64,000 nucleotides of DNA from Opitutaceae bacterium (lineage in GTDB: Bacteria; Verrucomicrobiota; Verrucomicrobiia; Opitutales; Opitutaceae). Location: the NCBI GenBank assembly GCA_028284235.1, contig JANQSC010000022.1, forward strand, positions 1 to 64,000, read 5' to 3'. The notes below the pieces were generated by a model that was not told the origin of the DNA, searched no databases, and worked only from the letters and a program-made list of their open reading frames with translations. The position numbers were made by a program, and so were the translations under genes. Shown here in pieces: positions 1 through 8,300 of the stretch; the stretch's first letter is position 1; every line of letters starts with the position of its first letter.

Positions 1-3000
1 TCGGGCAATGAAAGCGTCACGTCGAACGACACGGCATCCTGTCCCGCTTCGCCTGGATTGCCGTCGTTGTCCTGGTCGAGCAAGCTTCCACCCGGCGTGG
101 CGATGTTGGGACCGACCGAAATGCTGTAAACGCCGTCCGTTCGCTGGACCGCGAAGGCGACGCGGTAGGCATTGCCACCCAAGGCCGTGATGAGTCCCGC
201 CGCGATCGATCCTCCGGGACCGGTGATCGTGACGTCGTCCAATGTGAACGTCGACTCGTCGATGGTTTGGTTGAAAGTGATATCGAAGGAGCTGAACGCG
301 GCAGTGACGGTTCCGCCCGGAGAGGTACTCGTCACCAGCAACGCCACTGTTTCGATATCTATCGTGGAGGCGGAGGTGGCGACATTGTTGTTTCGATTGG
401 TATCCGGAACGACTTCGCCCGAGTCGCTTGAAACGATGATGGTATAGCTGCCGTTGGCGACCGCGGGTACATTGGCCGTGACGCTTCCATTGTACGAAGC
501 GCCGATGGCGAGGTCTCCCGCCCGTACCGATGACCCCAGCAATATGTCGGAACTGTCGAGCACACCGTCGAGCGACAAGTACACCGAATCCGTCCAAGGA
601 CCAGTGGCGGAAGAGCCGCTCAAGTTGGTTACCGTGAACGTAACCGTCGCCGATTCGCCAGGCGCCCGCGACGCGGGGCCGGAGATATTCGAGACCGACA
701 AGTCCGAAGCGGTCGTGATTGAATTCAATACGATCGAAGTCGACCCAATGATACTCGAAAAGAATGGAGCGACGCCGGTCTCGGAAGCGAAACCGCCGAA
801 GCGCGACCCGAATGTCGACACCGTGTAGGTGTCGCCGCTCTGCGGTCCGTATCCATCGACCAAGCTCACGTCGAACACGCCATCGAGCGTAGCCAATCCC
901 GTCACATTCAACTGCCCCTGTCCGTCGTTCGCGGACGAATCTCCAATCTCGATGCCAAGGGTAGCTCCCGCATCCTGAACATAGGCGCCGCCCACATCCA
1001 CCGACCCGCCCGTGCCAATCGTCAGCGTGCCATTGTTGAAAAGGTCTCCCGATCGAGTGAACGTCGCATCGTCCCTCACCGCGAGCGAACCATTGTTTGT
1101 AACCAGATCGTCGAGACCGATAAAGCTGCCCGTTGCGCCTGCGAGAATGAGAATCGCGTCGTTCGTATCGATACTCGTGTTGAAATCGAGCGTGCCGCCA
1201 TTGGCGATCCATGTGCCGCCTGTGAGGGTTCCCGACGTGACTTGGCTGTTCACCGCATTGACGTCAATCGTGCCCGAAAGCGATTCAATGGTGCCGGTAT
1301 TGTCGAGGGCCACTGCAGATCCGCCTCCCGAGAAATTGGTCGTGCCCGAACCTCCTGACTTTCTCAACACACCCGCGTTGTTCACCTGGCCTCGAGATCC
1401 GCTCCACCAGCGAAAGTCTCCGTCTCCTGTAAAATCGATTACGCCCGACGCTTGATTGTCCAATATTCCATTCCCAAAGAAGAGTGAAGCGGTCGCCGCG
1501 TTTATGATCGTTCCCGTGTTAGTCAACTGGCCCTCGAGAAAGCGACTGCTATTCCCGGTCATCGTCAGTTCGCCACTATTTACAATTGGGCCCGCGAGCG
1601 TGCCGCCCGACCATTCCAGCACGCCTTCCGCGAAGTTGAATTCCGGAGTATCGACTCCATTGATACGCCCGCTGTCGAGAAGGACCGTGCCAGCGCCGGT
1701 GCCGGTATAGGTTCCCGAGAACGTATGCGTCGAACCAGCCGTCAAATCCAGTATCGCGTTCGCCGAAACGACGAACGCCCCACCCGCCTGCGCTCCGCCG
1801 CCGCTCAGCGCCAAGGTGCCCATCTGCACTTCGACGACACCCGCAGCGGCATTGTTGAACAACACGCCGGATCCGCCGCCATTCATATTGCTGGTAGCCA
1901 GCCCAGCCGATTTGCGAACCGTTCCCGAATTGTTGAACTGCCCTTGCACTCCGCTCCACCAGCGAACATCGCCATCGCCCGCAAAATCGAAAATGGCTCC
2001 CGACTCGTTGTTCAATACGCCGTTGCCGAAGAAGATGCTGGCAGTCGCCTCGTGGCTGATCTGGCCGCGATTAGTCAGCGTCCCTTCCAAAAATCGGCTG
2101 GAGGTTCCAGAAGACGAGATCGACCCGACATTGACCCAATCTCCCGCCAGCGTACCTCCGGTCCATTCGAACAGCCCGCTCGGAAAGTTGAGTTCGGCGC
2201 CGCTAGCGCCCTCAACCCTTCCGCTGTCCAACAATACCGTGCCACCGCCCGTTCCGACAAATTCGCCGGCAAAGGAATGGGTCGCCCCGCCGGTCAAATC
2301 GAGAACCGCGCCCGCGGACACCGCGAAACTTCCTCCCAAATGAGTTCCCCCGCCGCTCAGCGACAAAATTCCCGATTGGACATCAATCACTCCGTCAGCC
2401 GCGTTGTTGAACAAGACGCCCGAGCCGCCGCCTCGCATATTGCTTTCTCCGGCGCCCGCCGACTTGCGAACCGTGCCCGAGTTGTTCACTTGGCCTTGAG
2501 TGCCGCTCCACCAGCGGAAGTCCCCGTCGTTGGTGAAGTCGATGAGACCGCCCGATTCATTATTGATAATGCCCGAACCGAAAAAGACCGACGACGTCGC
2601 TCCGTGAATAAACGTTCCCGAGTTATTCAATGTACCCTCAAGAAATCGGCTGGAAGATCCAATCGACTGGATAACGCCGGTGTTGGCGATCGTACCCGAC
2701 AAATTGCCACCGGTCCACTCGAGCAAACCCGCGGGGAAATTGAAGACCGTCGACTCGGCCCCGTTGATGCGCCCGCTGTCGATCACGATCATGCCCGCGC
2801 CGGAGCCGGTGAAGGTTCCAGAAAACTCGTGCGTCTGTCCGCCGGTCAAATCGAGGACCGCGCCGCTGGCGACCGTGTAAACGCCGCCCTCGCTCGTTCC
2901 GCCGCCATCGAACGCCAGGGTTCCGGATTGCACGTCGACCACGCCGCTCGCCGCATTGTTGAAAAGAACGCCCGAGCCGCCGCCGCGCATATTGCTTTCC

Positions 3001-4052
3001 CCGTCGCCCGCCGATTTGCGCACCGTGCCCGAGTTGTTGACCTGACCTTGAGCACCGCTCCACCAACGGAAGTCCGCGTCGCTCGCAAAGTCGATCAAGC
3101 CGCCCGATTCGTTGTTCAAAATGGCGCTGAATAAGAAGAGACTCGAAGTTCCCCCATGCGCAAACGTGCCAAAGTTGGAAAACTCGCCCGTCAAGAATTT
3201 CGACGTGCTGCCACTCGTTTGGAAGGTCCCGTTATTCGTCACGTCGGCACCCGAGAAGGTTCCTCCCGTAAACGAAGTCGTTCCGTTCAACACCGTCTCT
3301 CCGGTGATCGTGAAATTCCCGTTCGTAAGCTCCAGCGCTTCGTTGCTGACCAAGTGAGCGACCGTCGCGCTGCCGCGAACCGTTACTGTCACGTTCGTCG
3401 CTCCGCGATCGATGAGCACGCTGTCCGTGGCAGTCGGCGCCACCCCTGTGCTCCAGTTGCTTCCCTCGTCCCAAAAGCCGTCGCTGTCCGACACCCACGA
3501 AATCGTCGCGGCGGGCGGGGCAGCGAAATCCAATACATCCCTCCTGAAATCCAGTCCTCCATCACCTGCGCTCAAGAATGCTTGAGACGCGCCTTCGCTC
3601 ACCGGAGGACCGTTGCCCGCCCTCAAAGTAGTGACTAGTATCGATGTGTAATCGTTGAAATTCTCCACCTCCTCAACCGGTTCGAACGCGTTTTCCGGCG
3701 CTGCGAAAACGCTCGCTTCGACCGCTTTCAATGTCTCCGCGTCGGCCGCTTGGGCGCCTGAATTCGCGCCGTCCTCATCGTTCGATTCCGCGTCTTCCGA
3801 ACGCGTTGCCGGCGCTACAAAATCCGTTTCGCCTGCCTCCGCGGGACCGGATTCAATAGCGTCGAACCCTTCGAAAAGACCCCCGGACTCGAAGCCTTCG
3901 AACACTTCGATCGACTCGCTTTCCGGCGCTTCCCACGCCGTTTCAACCGTCTCGCCCATCAACCCGCTCGCCAAGGATTCCGCCATCGCGGCGTCCGCCG
4001 CGAGCATGATACGCGGCTCCAGAGCTTCTAGTTGAAAGCGGGAAGAACTCAT
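1..4052 (-). CDS. LEPR-XLL giant surface/adhesin-like repeat protein (3' end beyond window)
   Basis: The frame stays open from the ATG at 4052 to the left edge (at least 1350 codons), so the C-terminus is missing. The N-terminus carries LEALEPRIMLAAD (about residues 9-21), the LEPR-XLL signature of giant secreted proteins. There is no hydrophobic Sec signal peptide, and the next 100 residues are acidic and low in complexity. From about residue 270 come four copies of a 184-residue beta-rich module (see the repeat entry). A CARDB-like domain lies at about 1110-1230, with its end near VVPDTNRNNN, and an Ig-like domain at about 1235-1350 contains SFDITFNQTIDESTF. Family knowledge suggests a large exported cell-surface protein; adhesion is an inference. 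It sits 135 bases downstream of the SecA/HlyD/TolC operon on the same strand and is its probable substrate. There is no clear Shine-Dalgarno sequence. Confidence is high for the gene and moderate for export by its neighbours. Confidence 0.88.
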   Translation of the reverse strand, partial: MSSSRFQLEALEPRIMLAADAAMAESLASGLMGETVETAWEAPESESIEVFEGFESGGLFEGFDAIESGPAEAGETDFVAPATRSEDAESNDEDGANSGAQAADAETLKAVEASVFAAPENAFEPVEEVENFNDYTSILVTTLRAGNGPPVSEGASQAFLSAGDGGLDFRRDVLDFAAPPAATISWVSDSDGFWDEGSNWSTGVAPTATDSVLIDRGATNVTVTVRGSATVAHLVSNEALELTNGNFTITGETVLNGTTSFTGGTFSGADVTNNGTFQTSGSTSKFLTGEFSNFGTFAHGGTSSLFLFSAILNNESGGLIDFASDADFRWWSGAQGQVNNSGTVRKSAGDGESNMRGGGSGVLFNNAASGVVDVQSGTLAFDGGGTSEGGVYTVASGAVLDLTGGQTHEFSGTFTGSGAGMIVIDSGRINGAESTVFNFPAGLLEWTGGNLSGTIANTGVIQSIGSSSRFLEGTLNNSGTFIHGATSSVFFGSGIINNESGGLIDFTNDGDFRWWSGTQGQVNNSGTVRKSAGAGESNMRGGGSGVLFNNAADGVIDVQSGILSLSGGGTHLGGSFAVSAGAVLDLTGGATHSFAGEFVGTGGGTVLLDSGRVEGASGAELNFPSGLFEWTGGTLAGDWVNVGSISSSGTSSRFLEGTLTNRGQISHEATASIFFGNGVLNNESGAIFDFAGDGDVRWWSGVQGQFNNSGTVRKSAGLATSNMNGGGSGVLFNNAAAGVVEVQMGTLALSGGGAQAGGAFVVSANAILDLTAGSTHTFSGTYTGTGAGTVLLDSGRINGVDTPEFNFAEGVLEWSGGTLAGPIVNSGELTMTGNSSRFLEGQLTNTGTIINAATASLFFGNGILDNQASGVIDFTGDGDFRWWSGSRGQVNNAGVLRKSGGSGTTNFSGGGSAVALDNTGTIESLSGTIDVNAVNSQVTSGTLTGGTWIANGGTLDFNTSIDTNDAILILAGATGSFIGLDDLVTNNGSLAVRDDATFTRSGDLFNNGTLTIGTGGSVDVGGAYVQDAGATLGIEIGDSSANDGQGQLNVTGLATLDGVFDVSLVDGYGPQSGDTYTVSTFGSRFGGFASETGVAPFFSSIIGSTSIVLNSITTASDLSVSNISGPASRAPGESATVTFTVTNLSGSSATGPWTDSVYLSLDGVLDSSDILLGSSVRAGDLAIGASYNGSVTANVPAVANGSYTIIVSSDSGEVVPDTNRNNNVATSASTIDIETVALLVTSTSPGGTVTAAFSSFDITFNQTIDESTFTLDDVTITGPGGSIAAGLITALGGNAYRVAFAVQRTDGVYSISVGPNIATPGGSLLDQDNDGNPGEAGQDAVSFDVTLSLP
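1300..3240 (-). repeat. Four in-register 552-base tandem modules inside the LEPR-XLL gene
   Basis: The NNESGG-type landmark recurs with its first Asn/Asp codon at 3116, 2564, 2012 and 1460, an exact 552-base (184-residue) period. Each unit contains FRWWSG, a QGQVNNSGTVRKSAG-type stretch, GGGSGVLFNNAA, VLDLT.G.TH.F.G, LLDSGR, a LEW/FEW-TGG turn and SSRFLEG. The fourth unit diverges after its first third. The exact spacing suggests recent duplication or selection on module length. Confidence 0.85.
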
Positions 4053-4127
4053 CAGAGGGGGCAAACGCTAAGCCGAAACGGATTAGCAAGGTTTTTAAAA
4101 ATGGGCCCAGGTGGGGTGTGGAAGCAA

Positions 4128-4148
4128 GTTTTATTCACGTTTTATTCA
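4128..4148 (-). promoter_or_regulatory. Direct repeat upstream of the LEPR-XLL gene
   Basis: The 10-mer gttttattca (plus strand) occurs at 4128-4137 and again at 4139-4148, an 11-base period close to one helical turn. It lies about 76-96 bases before the LEPR-XLL start, in the A/T-rich 135-base gap after the SecA paralogue. It could be an operator or an activator site for separate transcription of the substrate gene. No promoter was assigned with confidence. Confidence 0.35.
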
Positions 4149-4187
4149 TACAACTGGGTGACGAAACATCAGAGAAATTCGAGCGTT

Positions 4188-6179
4188 TCAGGTCCGCTGA
4201 CTGCCGGCGAATCCGAGTGAATCCTCCAACCATTGATCGCTTTGGAGCACCTGCCGACGTTGCCGGAACGCCCGTCTCTGGGCAATTTTCTGAGCCCATT
4301 CCGCGGCGATTCCGAGCATAGCGGGGGCCACTGCAGGGAGCGTTTTGGCGAGCAACCGGATCAAGAACTTGGCCGGAATCGGCAGAAATCGAGCGAACAA
4401 TTCGTCCTCGAAACTGACAAACGCCCGGGCGCTTCCGGCATCCCCTTGCCGTCCGGCGCGGCCGAAAAGTTGACGGTCGATCCGCCCCGCCTCGTGTCGT
4501 TCCGTGGCGATTACGTGCAGTCCGCCAAGCTCCGCCACGCCTTGCTCGAGCCGAATATCCGTCCCTCGTCCCGCCATATTGGTGGCGATCGTGATGGACG
4601 AATGTTTGCCCGCGGCGCTGATAATCAACGCCTCCTCGGAATGTCGCCGCGCGTTCAAAACACGCGCGTTGATCCCCTTTTCCAGCAGCCGGTCGTTGAG
4701 GGCTTCGCTCGCTTCAATGCTCCGCGTACCCACCAAAATCGGACGCCCCGAATCGTGGAGCATCTGGATCTCCTCGACAATCGCTTCCCACTTTTCCTCC
4801 GCGTCCAAGAAGCGTTTTTCCCGTTCGAGCGTACGGGCAACCGGACGATTCGTCGGAATGGCGACAACCGGCAAACGATAGATTTGCCACAGTTCGCCCC
4901 GCGATTCTCGAGCCGTACCCGACATGCCGCTCAGCCGTGGGAACAAGCGAAAAAAGCGCTGGAAACTCATGCGGGCGATCGTCTCGCTCGGGCTGGTGAC
5001 CGCGACTCCCTCGCGCGCTTCGATCGCTTGGTGCAAGCCCTCCCGCCAAGTGCGCTGCGGCATGAGTCGACCCGAAAACTCGTCCACGATGACGACCTCG
5101 CCGTCTTGAACGATGTACTGCTTTTCCCGAAAGAAAAACGACCGCGCTTGCAACGCTTGCTCCACGAGTTCGCGACGCCGATCGGCGCCCCGCCAAAGAG
5201 GCGGCAACGCGTCCGCCAACTCCGAAAGCCGTCGTTCGCCGCGCGGGGTCAAGTCGACCTGCTTGTGACGAGGATCCGCTCGGTAATCCGTTTTCGCGTC
5301 GAGAATTTCCGCGAGCCGGTAGGCTTCGATGCATGCTTGGCGTAGCTCCTCATTGGGCTGTTCGCGGGAAATAATCAACGGCGTCACCGCTTCATCAATG
5401 AGGATGCTATCCGCCTCGTCCACAATCGCGGCGCCCAGCCCGCGCTGCACGACATGCCGCCCTGCCCGGTCCGATCCGGAAAGCTGCCGCAAGGCCAGCC
5501 GGTCCGCGGCGGAGGCCGTTCCCAAGGCGATTCGATCTCTGAGAAAATCCGCCAAAAGCTCCTTGCTCGTAGCGTAGACGACATCGGCCTGATACGCCGC
5601 TCGACGCTCCAAAGGCGACAAGGTCGAAGTCACCGCGGCGACCGACAAGCCCGTCCATTCCGCGATCCGTTGAAACTGCTCCGCATCCCGCTGGGCGAGG
5701 TAGTCATTAACAGTCACTACGTGGCACGGCTTCCCCGACCAACCGGCTAGGACCGCCGCCATGGCCGCCACGATCGTCTTTCCTTCACCCGTCGCCATTT
5801 CTACAAGACAACCGCGATCGAGGCCGAGCACGCCCGCCAGCTGGACGTCGTAGGCTTTCAACCGCCACGCCCGCCAACCCGCTTCGCGTAACGTAGCCAA
5901 CGCTCGGATACGCAATTCCGAACCGACCGATCCGCGCACGCGTCGGTAGGTCATGCGGAGACGCTCCAATTCCACGCGCAGGGCCGCATTGGAAAGCGAC
6001 TCGATTTCCTCCCGCAGATCGTTCGCTTCCCGCGCTTCGTCGAGTAATTCAGCCCGCATTTTCCCCACGCGTTTGAGCTTCCCGCGCAAGGCGTGGTTCA
6101 GTGAATCAAGTCCTTTGGGAAGCTCCTCGGGATCAGGCGAGGCAAGGAGGTCGAGAGCAATCGCGTGTGTCGCATTCAT
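4188..6179 (-). CDS. SecA-like ATPase, C-terminally shortened accessory paralogue
   Basis: This is a SecA-family motor ATPase that would couple ATP hydrolysis to protein movement at the inner membrane. Numbered from the ATG at 6179 (663 aa), Walker A is ATGEGKT (129-135) and the DEAD-like box is VDEAD (253-257). VDEFSGR lies near 365, TNMAGRGTDI at 533-542 and GRAGRQGD near 573. The protein ends soon after the second helicase domain. Housekeeping SecA is usually above 800 aa, so most of the helical wing and scaffold and the zinc-binding tail are absent. An in-frame ATG at 6242 would add 21 residues but overlap the preceding gene by 58 bases. The 6179 start leaves a 5-base gap, like the other junctions of this operon. 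The context (M50-HlyD, GAF-HlyD, HlyD, TolC upstream, LEPR-XLL substrate downstream) argues for a dedicated export motor and not the general translocase. Confidence 0.88.
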   Translation of the reverse strand: MNATHAIALDLLASPDPEELPKGLDSLNHALRGKLKRVGKMRAELLDEAREANDLREEIESLSNAALRVELERLRMTYRRVRGSVGSELRIRALATLREAGWRAWRLKAYDVQLAGVLGLDRGCLVEMATGEGKTIVAAMAAVLAGWSGKPCHVVTVNDYLAQRDAEQFQRIAEWTGLSVAAVTSTLSPLERRAAYQADVVYATSKELLADFLRDRIALGTASAADRLALRQLSGSDRAGRHVVQRGLGAAIVDEADSILIDEAVTPLIISREQPNEELRQACIEAYRLAEILDAKTDYRADPRHKQVDLTPRGERRLSELADALPPLWRGADRRRELVEQALQARSFFFREKQYIVQDGEVVIVDEFSGRLMPQRTWREGLHQAIEAREGVAVTSPSETIARMSFQRFFRLFPRLSGMSGTARESRGELWQIYRLPVVAIPTNRPVARTLEREKRFLDAEEKWEAIVEEIQMLHDSGRPILVGTRSIEASEALNDRLLEKGINARVLNARRHSEEALIISAAGKHSSITIATNMAGRGTDIRLEQGVAELGGLHVIATERHEAGRIDRQLFGRAGRQGDAGSARAFVSFEDELFARFLPIPAKFLIRLLAKTLPAVAPAMLGIAAEWAQKIAQRRAFRQRRQVLQSDQWLEDSLGFAGSQRT

Positions 6180-6184
6180 CGTCT

Positions 6185-8293
6185 CTATACGCTGCTTCGC
6201 TTCTCCGTAAATTCGCGCCAGATTCGCTTGGCCTGAATCCACGCGCTCTCCGCCGGCAACGAGAACCGGATTTGCCCCCTTAACCCGTGCAGCAAGGTCG
6301 CGTCGCCCGACTCCTCGATCGCTCCTTTGAACTCGAACGACGGGGCGGGCTCATCGGGGTTCGCTCCGCCGTCTCGGTTTTCTTCGGACGATTCCGGAGC
6401 CGCTGCGACCAGCGAACGTTCTCCGATCTTGAGACGCGTCCACGGCTGACCATCCAATCGTACAACCGCAGGACTGTCGACTGCGGATACGATTTCGGGA
6501 ACACGACTAACCGGTACTTGAACTTTGAATTCAAACGAATCCGTATCCACCACGTCCCCGATGAGCGAGCCTCTCGAAATCCACGAACCGAGAGAATCCT
6601 CCAACGTGGGAGCCACCCACCATCCCGCGTGAGGAGCAACGACCGTGAGAGCCACTTGCCTCGCTTCAAGTTCCTCGCTCCGTTTTTCAAGCGCCGACAA
6701 ATAGCCCCGCAAGACCGTCTGCGCCGCAGGATCCTCGGCCAGCGCCTTCCGCATTCGCGCCCGAGCCTCCGCGAGCTGGGCTTCAATTTCCTGGATCGCG
6801 ATTTGCAATTCCGGATCCTCCAGCTCCACGAGGGCCTGCCCCTCCTCGATCCGGGCGCCCGGTTCTATTAATAGAGAGACGATGCGTCCTCCCGAGCCAA
6901 CGGTCACCGAGGAAGCGCGCTCCGCTTCGAGCACGCCTTCCACCCGCACCGAATGCGGCAAGGGAAGCAGCCGAATCACAACGCCGAGAAACAAGGCGAT
7001 CCCGACGACCGACGCAATCGCCCGAGAACGCTGCAAATGCAACTTGGGACCGCTCGCGAGGTAGTTGACCAGCTTGCCCATCGGAACCAGCACCCAAGCC
7101 ACAATACAAACCGAGCCCATGATCACTCCGAGCAGGAGAAAGCGGTCCCAAACGAAAAAGAGAATCGAGCCAAAGAGGAAGAAGCGATAAATCGCTCCGG
7201 CAACCCCGTAAATCGCGAACACCCACGCTTCGGTTTTGTCCTCCGCGGGCGAACGCTCCCGCCTCAAGCCGAACAGATAGCGCTCCGCCAAGTAGCGGAG
7301 GAACTTCAAGCTCCTCTGATAGAGATTGGGAATCCCAGACAAATCCGTCAGGATGAAGTACCCGTCGAATCGGAGCAGCGGATTGAGGTTGAAAAGCAGC
7401 GTGGAGACCGATCCCACCAGCATCGCGTTGAAGGCCAAGTCGCTGGTCAGCCCGGGTCCGCTCTTGGCCCACACAATGCCTGCAATAGAGGCGAGGAAGA
7501 CTTCCACGATCATTCCTCCAAAACCGACCGCGAGGCGCTTGCCCCGCTCCCGGAATCCCCAAGCGGAGGTCGTATCCGCAAAGGGCATCGGCGTGAAAAT
7601 CATGAGGAGTATTCCCGCTCGCTTCACTGCGCCGCCGTACTTCTTGCACAGGGCCATGTGGCCGTACTCGTGCAAAGTCTTCATGATCGCGGTTACGAGA
7701 AACAGCCAAGGCAGATTTCCTGGATCGAGTACGCGTCGACTTTGAGCAATCAACTCGTTGGCGGTGCCCACGACCGCGCTCACCCCCCAGACAACCACGA
7801 CAACCCAGAGAATCAGTCCCCAACGACTGAATACCAGATTCGAAAAGGGCTTGATCCGATCGAGGAATGCGTCCGGATTGAAGAGCGGAAATCGAGCGAA
7901 CATCGCCCCGAGGATCTTTGCGGTCGCCTCGCGCTTTTTGCGCTTCTTGTAGCGTTTGAACAACGACGCCGTGTCCGCGGGAACGTCGGCATAGAGCAAA
8001 TTGGATGCGTAAAGTTGCGAAAGCAGCTCCACTACGTCCTGCTGCCCCGGGGCGTCGTCCGGACGTTCCTCCAACACGGTCTGCCACGCAGACGCGACCG
8101 TTCGCTTCGGACCCAGACGCAGCAGAAACGCGTACGCGGCGGGCCGGACGCGGAAGAACTGGTTATTGTACGGATCGTGGAGCAAGTACCAGCGTTCGCC
8201 TCTAAAGTACTGTCGACGCACCCGTACCTGCGGACGCAACTGGACATTCAGTCCAGCAATCCGATGCCACGATTCGCTGAATGTCTTGCCCAT
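6185..8293 (-). CDS. PqqD-like / M50 site-2-protease-like / HlyD fusion membrane protein
   Basis: This 702-aa protein has three parts. Residues about 30-105 resemble PqqD-type peptide-binding domains (WYLLHDPYNNQFFRV onward). Residues about 155-440 are a polytopic membrane region with the M50 zinc site HEYGH (208-212) and the matching NLNPLLRFDG (302-311), whose Asp would be the third zinc ligand. Residues about 445-660 are an HlyD/biotinyl-lipoyl-like adaptor with an alpha-helical hairpin (EIEAQLAEARARMRKAL). The protease motifs look intact, so it may cut or simply bind its client. I infer that it is the inner-membrane platform linking the SecA paralogue to the periplasmic adaptors and TolC. 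It starts 7 bases after the GAF-HlyD gene. The arrangement recurs in Planctomycetes/Verrucomicrobia from memory, but I know of no assigned function. Confidence 0.88.
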   Translation of the reverse strand: MGKTFSESWHRIAGLNVQLRPQVRVRRQYFRGERWYLLHDPYNNQFFRVRPAAYAFLLRLGPKRTVASAWQTVLEERPDDAPGQQDVVELLSQLYASNLLYADVPADTASLFKRYKKRKKREATAKILGAMFARFPLFNPDAFLDRIKPFSNLVFSRWGLILWVVVVVWGVSAVVGTANELIAQSRRVLDPGNLPWLFLVTAIMKTLHEYGHMALCKKYGGAVKRAGILLMIFTPMPFADTTSAWGFRERGKRLAVGFGGMIVEVFLASIAGIVWAKSGPGLTSDLAFNAMLVGSVSTLLFNLNPLLRFDGYFILTDLSGIPNLYQRSLKFLRYLAERYLFGLRRERSPAEDKTEAWVFAIYGVAGAIYRFFLFGSILFFVWDRFLLLGVIMGSVCIVAWVLVPMGKLVNYLASGPKLHLQRSRAIASVVGIALFLGVVIRLLPLPHSVRVEGVLEAERASSVTVGSGGRIVSLLIEPGARIEEGQALVELEDPELQIAIQEIEAQLAEARARMRKALAEDPAAQTVLRGYLSALEKRSEELEARQVALTVVAPHAGWWVAPTLEDSLGSWISRGSLIGDVVDTDSFEFKVQVPVSRVPEIVSAVDSPAVVRLDGQPWTRLKIGERSLVAAAPESSEENRDGGANPDEPAPSFEFKGAIEESGDATLLHGLRGQIRFSLPAESAWIQAKRIWREFTEKRSSV

Positions 8294-8300
8294 CGCGCGT

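Noticed and set aside
1725-3134. A 469-codon plus-strand open frame rich in Arg, Ala and Ser
   Set aside because: It is the antisense shadow of the repeat modules of the LEPR-XLL gene; no domain, and composition follows the complementary codons.
1-4052. Type V autotransporter or classical type I (RTX) substrate
   Set aside because: No signal peptide and no GGxGxDxxx repeats in the visible part; the C-terminus is outside the window, so a barrel cannot be fully excluded.
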